Of a stretch of DNA of 64,000 bases, positions 1 through 12,100 are shown in pieces. Each line of letters begins with the position of its first letter. Positions within the stretch are counted from its first letter, which is position 1. The notes below the pieces were generated by a model. It was not told where the DNA came from. It made no database searches and saw nothing but the letters and a program-made list of their open reading frames with translations. A program made the translations under genes and the position numbers. This stretch comes from Maylandia zebra (taxonomy: Eukaryota > Chordata > Actinopteri > Cichliformes > Cichlidae), in NCBI RefSeq assembly GCF_041146795.1, contig NC_135177.1, forward strand, positions 19,233,560 through 19,297,559. The letters run 5' to 3'.

Positions 1-2690
1 GTGTGGTCTTACCTACAGTATGAGTGGCTAATGCTAGCTGTTAAAACTACAGCTAATAAGGTTTCCTTTGTCTTCTGGTGGCAAATTAGAGACACTGCCT
101 GGCTGCTTATGGGCTAACCATTTAGGGGAAAGACCCATGTCTCCTCTTCCTTATATATATAATGGCCAAAAACAAAAACACACCTGCTAAATAAACCGAC
201 AGACTAATAAAACGCTAAAATTTCACTCACCAAAACTGAAACAGAAACTTCTTAGATGAGCTATGCCTTACTGCAACTCTCCTCTGTAAGACAGTTCAAT
301 TAAAAATGCTCCAAAAAGCACCAGCAGGACAAAAAGTGAAGCGTTCCAGTTTGGACACTCCACATAGCAGAGGTGAGGTCTAGCAGACTATGGAGACAAT
401 TGAGTCCCCCACATTTTGTGTCCAAATAAATTGGGTTAAAATAAGTAAATAATCATCTCCTTCAGAGTTGTTATGAACAGGGAAACTACTAATAGAGCCC
501 CATAATAGATGGCCGTTTGTCCCGTTTGTGTCTTTCAGAGCAATTTTATAATAAATATAAAATTGGTAAAATCAAAAATGTCTATGACGAAAAATGGATT
601 ATACAAATGAACTGCAACACCAGGGTTTCATGTGCTGTCAGTGACTCATGATAATATTATAAGCTTTGGCTATGATTGTGATAGCATGTAAGATGATTAG
701 AGGCCAAAGCTGAGATTATATCAGCTAAGGCCAATGACCTAATTTAGGGCTGGGCAAATAAACACATGATAGACACAAAAATGGACTTTTGCTAGAATTT
801 TCTGAAGAGCTCTTACATTACACTACATTATTTTTAAACTCCCAAACTCAGATATAATATTTTAATTGGAGATGAATGGTTTTCATTCCAGATTGTGATA
901 AAGAGCTCAAAGAAGAGAGGAAAGAGTTGATAAACAGCAGAGGATCTATGCTATTTGTCATAATTTACCTATTTGTCTAATGTGCAATTTTAATGTGCTT
1001 GTAAAAAAACTGCTACTAAATATTTAATATATGTGGCAGACTGTGGCTTGACTTTTGACCTTTTTGTGAGTGGCTATTGTTTTGGAAATCTCTGTAATGA
1101 ACCCAAAAGAGTTTCGTCATTTGCTTTAGTCTGTTGCAGCGCTGCGCGCCTGCAGTAGAGTTCCTCCCATGGTTGTCATGGCAGTCCCTGGTTAAAGACA
1201 CTAGTAGCACACAGAGCTGCCTTACAATTTTGGCTTTAGGCATCTTCACTTTGCAATTCGTTTACTTGAAAAACTGGGTCAGTGGTAGCACATTAAAACT
1301 AGGTTTGTCACCCTGGCTTTGTCCCGATGTAACACGTTCACTTTCTTCCTACAGTGGTATCACAAAAGCAAATGCGCAAAGACAGCCACATACAGTAATG
1401 TAATTAAGTCTCGTACAAACCAAGGATGTGGTCATATTAGTTCATTTACTTAGTATTTGGTAATTTTTTTCTTTTCATTTAAAAAAGATTTTAAGAGGAC
1501 TTAAAGGAAGAGTTACCTATTGTAATAAGTCTAATATGTACTCTGCAGGAGGAGTGCAATTGGTGTCGTGCCAATCACTTACATTAAAAGAACAAAAAGG
1601 CCGCAGTGGAATGATAGGACTCGTCCTCACATGAAAGAGAAACACCACTTAGAGATGGGGACCTTTTCTCATTCTGCAGTTTGCTGTATCAGCAGTTTGG
1701 GATGGCAGCACAGCTGAATGGCTTTGCAAGAACCCAGTCAAGCATCACACCGCTGACAGAGGGGAAAAAAGATATAATGATAATAGATAAAATGTTGCCC
1801 ATACTGAGATTTAATGTCCTTGTTTTTCTTTGATCGATACATGTCGGGTCACACTGATCCCTCTGCAAGTTCACTAAGCACACTGATAGCAATTGCAGTT
1901 GGACATCTTAGTTGGACAACTTAGAGCTCTGTAATAAAAATGGACACTTGCAGCAATAGTCTGCAGGGTGATTAAAGGGCTTTTTTTCTTTGTTAGTTTT
2001 CTCTTCTTCTTTTTTCATTATCGTCCTATTAGAGAAACGTATAGTTTCAAATGAAGTGTCCCAAACAAACAGTTGATTAATCAGCTTCACTGGCCTTAAA
2101 TGAATAAATCAAAAATGTAATTATTCCCACAAAAGCTTCAAACATGCCTGGGTTTCAGATCCTCTGTATAGGTCTACTGATATTTTACACACCAACGATT
2201 GACTGAGAAATTCAATAAATCATTTGGAGATTAATTAGAGACTCAAAAATGTTACAGAATACCGAATGTTAAATGAAACCGTTTGTAAGTTCCCAGCATA
2301 AGTTGATCTCTTGTCTGATGAACTCCCTGAGATCCAGCCTCAATTTGCAATATATCACATAAAAAACTGGAAACTCTGTTCACTGTTCACTGCTCTGATG
2401 TTTACACATCCACCTGAATATGTCAGTAACTTTCTGTGACAGATCTGTAGCTTTTGCTCTGACTTTACGAGCTTCTTATGGGCGCCATTACATTACCTCA
2501 CCCTAACTGAAAATAAAGCGGTTAAGTATTGTTTGCCTCACACGTAGTACATCTCCACCCTAACAAGAGTTTGACCTTCTAGTGTGAAGTACCCTGCCCT
2601 ATCCTGAATCTTAACTCTCTCCTGCTTTCGGGAGATTTTTAAACTTCCTTTTTGGGTCTGTCTGGCTCACCAGATGTTTCCTGAACCCAC
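1..2690. other. No gene recognised (upstream of or intronic to rapgef5)
   Basis: AT-rich, non-coding-looking DNA. The open frames are short, begin and end without matching splice sites, and resemble no family I know. I cannot tell whether this stretch is intergenic or an intron of a still longer rapgef5 transcript starting outside the window. Confidence 0.5.
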
Positions 2691-2959
2691 CGTGTCCTTA
2701 ACTCACTCCCTCCCTGCCCGGGTGCTGAAAAGCACCAGAAGGACGGAGAGGAGAACTCTGTCATTCACTCTCAGTACAGCCAACCACACAGAGCGATACC
2801 TGGAGTTCAACTGATGCGCCTGTAGACTTGACTGAGGTGTACAGCAACTGGAATCTACTCAGGCTGTGATGACAGAAATTCACAACTCGTACATATAGCC
2901 TACACTCATTCTTGAGCTGCTCACCTCTGTTAGGCATTTTTTACGAGTTGTGTAAGCCC
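2690..2959 (+). promoter_or_regulatory. rapgef5: Candidate 5'UTR/promoter-proximal region of long rapgef5
   Basis: More GC-rich than its surroundings, with a CCCTCCCTGCCCGGGTG stretch near 2705. It leads into the first open exon; an in-frame TGA at 2870-2872 closes that frame upstream. No TATA box is obvious. An alternative reading is that the exon starts at an acceptor-like TTAG ending near 2934. Confidence 0.3.
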
Positions 2960-3199
2960 ATGTTCAGGAATTCTGCTGTTGTTCCTGGTGGAAAGCCAGC
3001 AGCCAGTAATCAGTCGGCAATGTCGTGGGACTGTGGCCTCAGATACATGTTCTCTGTGTCCCCTGGGCTGCATCATGGGAACAAGAGCATCCTGCATGAC
3101 AAGGAGGACCTGTCCAGACTGGAGATGGTCCAGAGACTGGCCAAGGATGGCTGTCGCTTTCTGCAAAACCACAGCAAGAACCCAGAAAGGACAAGTGAG
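2960..3199 (+). CDS. rapgef5: rapgef5 candidate first coding exon (end of a cyclic-nucleotide-binding-like domain)
   Basis: The frame starting at ATG 2960 (or ATG 3020, which has better context) runs to a clean GAG|GTGAGA donor after 3199, phase 0. It contains [17 protein letters not shown]. The DGCRFL segment and its spacing to DVLVLQRL in the next exon mirror the DNCHFL...VVLVLERA segment at the end of the EPAC cyclic-nucleotide-binding domain (recalled family knowledge). The upstream part of such a domain, with its phosphate-binding cassette, is not seen here, so any cAMP binding is unlikely. Starting at 2960 gives a 735-aa protein, starting at 3020 gives 715 aa, close to the long human isoform. 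Whether transcription starts just upstream is not shown. Confidence 0.6.
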
Positions 3200-6100
3200 G
3201 TGAGATACATGACACATCGGCAGACAGAGCAGATATTTCTACAACTTTTGTTTGTTGCAGCATGTAAATGCATCGAAACGAAAACGCAGCTTTAGTTCAA
3301 CATATTTGATGCTCCACTTTATTTAATTATAAATCCGACTCTGTTAGCAAGCTTTCCCCATGAGTGAAAGCAAGTGGAGTCTGCATCCTTAGTTACATTC
3401 ACTCAGGATTATACTGCAGTGTTTTATGCAAGCATTGCAGTCTGTGTAGCATCCCATTAATCAAACTGAAGTGAATTTGCAGTCTTGTTTTTTTTTAATC
3501 GGTCTCCTTACGTTCTATAGTGTCTCCACCTTATCTAAAGATTAGTGTTGCCACTTAAATTATGTGCAGATTGCAAGAAGTGTCTCATTAAATATGAGAA
3601 AAAAGACCATTTTAGACGCAAGAATAGATGTCAAAATAGATTGTATCTATAAGATGAATCACTATGCCTGTGTTTACAACCCCAGTTCTCAAAAAGTTGG
3701 GATGCTGTTCAAAACGTGGGTAAAAAGAAATTCAAATACAACAAGAAGTGTTGTATGTGCACGTCAGCCTCCACACTTTTAAAACTATTACATCACCTGT
3801 ATAGGAGCAATCTGATTGGCTAGCTTTATGGTGGGTTCAGCTTCTCTCTTCCTGCCAGCTGTGTCTGTGCGTTGACCTGCTGAACAATTGCAGGAAGAAA
3901 TGACGCAAGTCATCATGCCAAGACATTGTATGTTTTCAGGGTGGATTCCCGAGCGTCATGACCTTTTCTCCACCATGAGGCAAGCTCTCCTTATCACCGT
4001 GCACTTTCAGTAACAGCCTGTCGCCTGCAGCTGCTGCCAGTCTGTGGATGATCAAATGTTAGAGCTACATAACAACAGTGTTTTACGTTTGTTTCTTTAG
4101 TGACATACTGAGCACAGTACTGAGCCACCATTCATTTCTTTATATTTGTTTCCAAGGATCAAGACTTTTTAGTAATTTTTAAAAGTGGTCTTGAGCAATA
4201 GTTTCTCAGGCTTTCTTTGGACATTGGTTGTTTTCTCACTCATTTTCATTTTTCAGTCCAGTCCCTGTTCCTGACCATTTTTAGAAGGAACAATCCCTAA
4301 CACTGACCTATAAATTATAAATAAATAAATAAAGAACTCAAGGAATGAATCAGTGCTTGTGTCTCAACAGAAACTTACCACAGAAGCAATTTTAAATTAA
4401 TGAAAATTTATTCCTGAATTCAGGAATAGAACCACACCTAATGCAGTTCCCTTCTGGGCCTATATCTATATATGCCCTCCTGCAATACAAGCTGTTGGTT
4501 CTCATTGGGGGATCTTAGCAAACCTGATGGAATTATGAAAATGAGTACAGTCAGATTTTGATCCACCATCTGGAAATGTCTGATTGGCAATGGCTTCATT
4601 TTTCAGCTTGGCAATGATTTGCACAATATTGTACATATGCAAAGTTTGTCAAATTATGACTGTAAAAAAGGCTGAGTATATATGTCTGTGTGTCATTTAT
4701 AATGCCAGAAATAATAGCCAGGTATGGTAAAGTACACTTAACACTACACCGTAAAAAAAAAACAAATCCTAAAAAAACAGTAATATTCCAGCAGCTGGGG
4801 CGCCAAAATAATACCATAAAATAACAGAAAATAATTTTCCCATTATTTTCAGTAATGACAATACAGTTTGTTGCCCTTATTTTACATCGGATTTTGCCTT
4901 TTTCAAGTGCTTTTAAACATTAAATTAGGAACAATTTAACGTGATTAAACAATGAAATTACCTATAAAAAAGGTCAATGAATGTGGCAATATGAATAATA
5001 ATACTTAAATGTACAGAGATATACAGTTAACAGTTGGTTTAAATAACAGTGGATCGCATTCATATAGTACTTTACAATTCCCCTCTGGCCATCACCAGTA
5101 GGTGGTAGGTGAAGCGTCTTGTCCAAGGGCACAATGACCGAGAGTGTCCGAGCCGGGGCTCGAACCAGCAACCTTCTGATTACAAGGCGAACTGCCAACT
5201 CTTGAGCCACGATCGCCCTAAATAACAACAATAATAGTAATTATTTGATGTAAAAAAAGTTTATACGAATCATTTTATATATTTTTCCATAGCATTACAT
5301 TTGAATTTAACAGTTCAGTCTTTCAAATAACGGACAAATATTTGTGAAATTATGATACATTTGTGAATGTATTTTAACAATCTAAATATGCATATGTACA
5401 GACAGATACATTTAAAAAACAGGAAAATTATGTTTTATTACATTTACAGTGATTTTACGTTAATTTACATTTGAAATGTAAAATCAGTCTATTTATGTGA
5501 ATTTAATGATATTCTAGAAGAACAGTACAAAACTATAAAATACACAGTAAAATACTTTTATATCACGATTTATTTTTACAGTGTAGAATACACAGTACAT
5601 TTAACACTTGACATTTTCTGGAAATATTAACATTATGTGAGATGATTCTCTAGTGTTCCTCATCTTATAAGTAATCTAATGATGCTGCTAGTCCTGTAAA
5701 ACGTGACTCATACAGATATCTAAACACAGACATCAAAGTGTTTAGGAATCAGTTAAATCCCAGCTGGTGGGAAAAGGGGTGCTTAATATACAGAGTGCTG
5801 CATGTCAGAGTCTCTGATGCAGAAAGACTGTGAATGTTAGGCACTCTGTTTTAACCTAAAACATATTGCGTTATAGTTTATAGCCACTCATCATATTTTG
5901 CTTTAAATGAGACAATAAAAGAAGTCCATGCTTTATTACAGCTAAAAAAATAGTGATTGAGACTAAAGATTACTCAAGACGATGTTTACTGAGATCATAC
6001 CTCAAGTCAACAGGAGTTCTGTACAATTTGACTTCTCTTTGCAACCAGAGGTTTTTCAAATGCAATGTTTAACACTAGGTTCTGCATTTATTTGCTTTTC

Positions 6101-9100
6101 GGATCCCGAGGTTGCAGATCTTTTACAGTTTTCTATCTTTTATAGCCTCTTTAATTTCAGTTTATGGGGAACAGATAGCAACACATTCTCATCTTTTCTG
6201 TTGAACACATTTTGTCTTACTCTTATTACCTTGATGTTACATAATGTGCACCTCCCTTGCTCACTGTTTATTTTTCAAACCTCACACATGAAATATGAAT
6301 GACATCAAGCGTCTGTTAGAGATGATGTTTATTTGAAAACAGCACTCGTATATGGATCCCGTCTTCTTCTTCCCATCCTGTGTAATCCACACTGGTGCTT
6401 GGGAGGAATTAAGACAAATCAGCACTTTGTCATGACTGAGACCTTCCAGGGCACTTTAAGTGTTTCATACCATGCATGTCAGATGCACACAGACATACAT
6501 AAAACACATCTCTCTAGCCAGCAGAATAGATCTGGAGCCATAGATGGGACAGTGAAGCTCTTAGGGGGACGTGACTTTGTGCAGAGGCCTGAAAATTATT
6601 TTTGCTTTTCTGCTGATGGCGTCCATGTTTGAAAGGCTTCAGTAACTTTGAGCAAGGTCAGATCAAGGCTAGGTTTGAAACTGAGTGGCCCGGTGCCCTG
6701 CTGTCTCCTTACAATGATCCACTCTAGACGCCTGGTTGTTTTTTGTATAGGAACAAAACACAGTGCACACTAAGCAGTAGTCTGAAGCAGCCAAGAAACA
6801 ATCAATAATTAATTGTGAAGAGTCTTATTTGCTGTTTGACCCATTAGCCATACACTGAGATATTATGTTAATTATAGTCAAGAATCAACTGTGCTGTACT
6901 GCCAGGCTTGGTGAGACAAAAAAGTGTGCTTTTTTTTTTTTCTAACTTTAAAGGAATTTAACAGACACAGTATGCCACATGTTGATAAAGCTAGAACCAC
7001 AGGAAGAAAGGAACAGCTTCGCTTCAATGGGATTTTTTTCTTCATTCCATTTTTGTCATCCTCCATGCCCCTTAGTCCAGTAGTAAGACAATTAAGTCTC
7101 GATGCTTCTTCAGCAACGTAGAAACTGCTTGAGAGCACCTGTCTATGTAATATTGGAAAACGTAATTGCTACTGCAGTTTTAGCAGATATCTAAAGTTTT
7201 CTTCAGTCAGTCAGACAACACAGGACTGGAAAAGTACCACCAATCTAAACTACTGTAGTGGGATAATGCAATAATAATGATGAAAGACACACTATGTTTG
7301 TGTGTCTTTGTTTTGTTATATTTTGTATCTAAATGCATATATTTGCATATGTATCGTGCATCTATAGTGTGTCTTTATGTCCACGGATCCCTTGACAAGC
7401 GTTAATAGTGCCAGGAAGCCATGCTTAACTGAACGACCCTGAATGCTTCTCTGGCAAAAGGCAATTAGGGCCACAAACTGCAACCATTTCCAGCATGTCT
7501 ACCCAGCTAATTGCATGAACAGAGGCTTGTGTTGCAGTGACTGATGGCTGAGAAGGGGAGGATGGGTGAAAAGTGAGGGGAGGGGGCCTAATTCAGGATG
7601 CATGCGTATGCAACATACAGTGAAGATCTCATTAAGACCAATATCACTGATCCAGGCTACTCCATTGTCAAGCAGCTGTCAGCCATCTTTATACTTCAGA
7701 GACACTCTAGTAATCCTTTTTGGTTTAAGATGTCGACTTTAGTTAAGTTAGATTTTAGATACTTTAAGAGAATGTCTAGGCTGTCCAGTATGCCCAGCAA
7801 TAGAAACAGAGATATTGCCCTATACATGTGAAAGCATGAATAAAATAAATAAAATAAAATAAAAATACTTGTTTTGTTTGTTGACAAAAAGGAGATGAAT
7901 TTATCATTGCTTGTATGTCGTGGTGGTAATAGGACAAGTACCTGGCAAGGGAATCGGGGGTCTATGCTAAACTCCAAACCACAAAACCTTTGTTACTATG
8001 CAAAGTTGAACCATGTGACAGCTTGAAAATAGACTGCCTTCAGTCGCCAACCGTGATTTAATAGGCGCTACACATAAATCAATAATTAAAATAGTCTTTT
8101 ATGTTAATCCCTGAATGGGCTCCAGTGATAAGGGCTGAATAATGATATATGGAAATTCTCTTTCACTTACAGTGCAGTATTATGATGGAAATCAGTGGTG
8201 ATTTGTGCGAGTGGGAGAAAATACAGGGGAATCTCCTTGGTGATAACACACTCCCTCCCTCCCTCCCTCCCTCCTGCTTTTCTCTCCCCAGCCCCAGAGT
8301 GACGAGGCAGTCCGCTTGTGTCTGAGAGAGAGGGGCCACGATGTGCTCGTTCTCCAAAGATTGTCGTCAGAGCAGCTCTCTGCATCAGCGAGGGGAGGAG
8401 GGAGAGAGGAGGCGAGAAACAGGAGGTAAGCCTCTCCACTCCCCTCCCCTCCTAGATTCCCTCCCTCTCTCACTATATGTTTCGCTCCCTCAGCGCTCTC
8501 CCTATAATCACTCTCCTTCTCCCCCTCTGCGGATCACACACTCACTCACTCAGGCATGCTTACATCACAGTTCCGTGCACATAAATGACTACATTAAATA
8601 CATACAAGTAGGCAGCATGGGACTGTGAGGCAAAGCTGCGCTGTCAGCCTTCCCATTCAAGTAACTGGAGAGGGGTTTTTTTTGTAGTTGCAAGCATACT
8701 GGGATACCTCTGTGGACTACGGGCTCTAGCAGGTGCAGGTGGATAGAGGGATGGGTAAAGGGGTCATGCAGCAGTAACCACAGCAACATTGCCGGCATAA
8801 GGGCAAGGGGACTCTGCTAGGATGGGATCTCGGCCACAGCCCCCGAACCAGCAGCAGGAGGAGGTAAGGCTGCTACACGCTGCCTTGGTGGAGCAGGAGG
8901 AGGACGAGGAGGATGAGGAGGGCTCGGAAAAGAGCAGCAGTGACAGCACCAGCCGGGCAGAGCCGGTGACAATGCCCACGTTTGATGTCCCTTACTTTCG
9001 CTACATAGATGATGAGGGCACAGAGGGAGAGGAGGAATGGAGCAGCAGCCGGTCTCTCTCTTCTTTTGAGGAGGACTCGTCCAATGACTCTGTTGTGTCT

Positions 9101-12100
9101 GACAGGTACATGGTAGTGTCAGGGACTCCCGAGAAGATCCTGGAGCACTTGCTGAATGACCTAACGCTGGACGAGGACCGAGGGATAACACAGGGCAAAG
9201 AGTCAGGTCAGCATACTGCTTTCATATCATTTCACCCTCTTTTGGCTTTACCTGTGTCTGACATAAAGCGTTTCTTTGATATTAGAAAGCAAAAACACAA
9301 AGTCTTTTTTACCTTTATGTAGAAGTCACATATGTATCTTTATGTGACTGAGAAGAGAAAGAGTAAATGAGCTACCTTCACTTTCTGTTTTACTTTCTGC
9401 CCTCCCCACCCTTTCTCTTACCGATAAAGCTGGGACAGCTTCTCCCTCTGGGCATTATTACTGGGTTAATCATGTGCTGTGATTGCCGAAATGATGTTAA
9501 GTTTAAGAGCATTCATTTAAAAGCCATGACAGAGATAAATGTCTCTCATATCTTTTCAGTGAGGCTGTAAATGGTCTGCACGACATGCAGTCCAGCCTCA
9601 CAGCAATAAAAAAATCAACACATTTCCTCTCATCCAAGCAGGTACTTGATAATTTGGCTCTGTTGCCAAGGCAGAGGAGACCCTCTGTTTCTGAAGCTGA
9701 AAAGATAACTGGATGAGGAATGACAATTGAGAGCTGTGAGGCAAGGAGACGAAAGATTGATGAAAAGAGCGGGGAAGAGGAAAGAAAGTGGGCATAAGGA
9801 GATTAGGAGAGGAGCTGCAGTTTTCTTGGGATATGGAGGTGGTAACAGATGATCTCTCATTGGGATGGAGGCATGACTAACTGGAGATCAAATGTCTTAT
9901 CAGGGATGCAATAGAGTTATAGACTATGTTGAGTGTCGTATTTTTATCGCTTTATTAGAATATTTTATTCTGGTATGAAGTTAAACATAAAGTCAGCCAC
10001 TAAGACAAATAGTTTAGCCATTCTATTCTTTGTTCATTTAGAGTATAATAAATCCATCGGCCCAGAAGGGCTTTGTGTTGTTTATGCATCGTTCACCATT
10101 AGTACAACTTGCAGTGAGTGTATAGAAGTTAATGCTCCATAGGGAGCCATGAAGCAGAGCATGATGCTGAGTGGTATCCCAGGGTCAAAGAGCCAGAGAC
10201 CTCAGGAGGATGAGTCCTGAGCAGCAATTGATCTGCACTGAGTGATGTTTAATAATCTGACTGCTGCTGGCTCCTTGTCGTTCTGTGCTACTGCTGAGGA
10301 TCATCTCATAGAATCAGATTTCCAATTTTTCTCCAAACAAGATTTATTCCAACATTCAACGAGCTGCTGCGTTTTGGTTCGTCTCTCTTGGATGGCTCAG
10401 ATAAGCTGATGATTTTATATACAGTACATCGCATTAGAAAGCCATTTTTATTTCATTATGGTAGCACTCACGTCCATGTTTAAACAACATTAGGAATGCA
10501 AAGCTTTCTGTCTTCTTTTGCGAGAGATGGCACTTTTCTGAAACCACCGCAGGCATGTTTGAGGGAAAGCAAGTGTGAACCACTGCAGCAATCAGTGGAT
10601 GTCTGATGTGCAAGTGTTTTCTTAGCACTGTGATTAGCATTCACAAGTCTTCAGCATTGCCTTCTTTCCTGTACCCAATCCCTGAGTGCAGCTATTGATT
10701 CTTGCTCTGCACAGATCATACTGCTCGCTGGTAGCATTGAAAATCATGCAACAGAACATTTGTGCCCTTAATGAGAGGATGTCCTATCTCTTTTGCCAAT
10801 GCACCATGTGGAGAGATGTTTATTTGTACTGAAAGTGAAAGAACAAAACATGTAAAAGCTTTCTAAATGCTAAACTAATGCCTTCTGGTGGTTACCAAGC
10901 TTGCAAGTGACACATTAACATGCAAATTTCAAAGACTGCATTGATCAGCTTTGTTGAAATGCAAAAGAGACGTGCAGATTGATTGACAAGCCTATTGATG
11001 ACACTGACAAGGTAGTTTAGTGAATCAATTATGTAATTCTGCTAAAAGGAAGACAAAATTTGTTTTGGTTTGTGTGTCTGAAAGCAACATGATACATGGT
11101 AGTACACGTCAACTACAAGTTCTAACTGTGAAATATTAAAAACTGACTGACTTTTATGACTGACTGGAGCCAGAAAACAACCCAACCGCTTGCTAAACTT
11201 CATTCAAACGGCAGAATTCACACACAATGTCTTTCCCTTTATGAAGCAAATACATCTTCTGCTAACTTGTTTGGGTTAAATCTTGATCCCGCACTTTGTT
11301 TTTTTCCCTCTATTCCAATTGAAAACTGCAGACCTCTAGGTCTGTTTTCCAACTTCAAAAAAGAAACCGTCAGACTGTACAGTCTGGGGAGCGGCATGTG
11401 AGCTTTTACTCATGAGAAAGCGTTTCAGTTTCAGCTTAGCTCTGAAAAAATACAGCAGTAGGCAGCAGTGTGAGTGAGTAGTATGCAGTCAGTCAGTGTG
11501 CGTGTGTGTGTGTGCAAGTAGATACAGTACATGTGGGTGGGTTGTGATATCTCTCCTGTCGTTTTCTGGTTTTGTGTTAAGGTGTGTTTTTATAGAAGAT
11601 GTGCATATGTAACCGCTCATGAGCAGTGAGTGATGTGTCCACAGCTGCTCTGCTTGGATTAACATAATGATGTCAGGGAGTCCTGTGGACCAGAACGTAC
11701 ACAAAGACGTTGGGAAGCCAGTGTGAAATGAAAAAGAAGAATTTACAATTCTGGGTGTGAGGCACACTTACAGAGGGGTTGGAAGGCGGTTGGCTCTAAT
11801 AGGATTTGTAAAGCTTTTTGGTTGTGGCTGGGCATTATGTCTAAGAGTTAGTGTCCTTTTCTTTCACATTATGCCTTAGACAATTTTTTTTCTTTTGCGT
11901 GTATCTTTTTATGACAGTTTTGGTTAGTGGTTCCTGAGGATATTCAGACGAATCGCTGGCCACAATTTGGGAGAGATTCATCTGTGATCATTAAAGAAAT
12001 CCCATTAAGCAAAATCAGCTGTCTTTCTTGAAAATGCAACTGCAGGTACGCAAATGCAGAGCGTGCATCCATTTTGTGTCATCTATTTACAGGAACACTT

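Larger units (their letters stand above)
3200..8291 (+). other. rapgef5: Intron between rapgef5 candidate exons 1 and 2
   Basis: Non-coding stretch of about 5.1 kb. It holds the repeat end at 3676-3740, the TIR element at 4747-5583 with its nested SINE, and AAAT and CCCT microsatellites. The open frames at 5982-6302 and 6333-6632 lack splice context and similarity. No other gene is visible. Confidence 0.5.

Noticed and set aside
5156..5220. Possible tRNA gene on the minus strand
   Set aside because: A and B boxes are present but continue into SINE body sequence without a tRNA fold, so it is a tRNA-derived SINE head.
4974..5231. 85-codon minus-strand open frame
   Set aside because: It lies almost entirely within the SINE and has no protein similarity that I recognise.
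8341..8628. 95-codon open frame starting ATG at 8341
   Set aside because: It is a shadow frame over rapgef5 exon 2. The true frame begins at 8292 and reads the EPAC-like hinge, ending at the GTAAGC donor.
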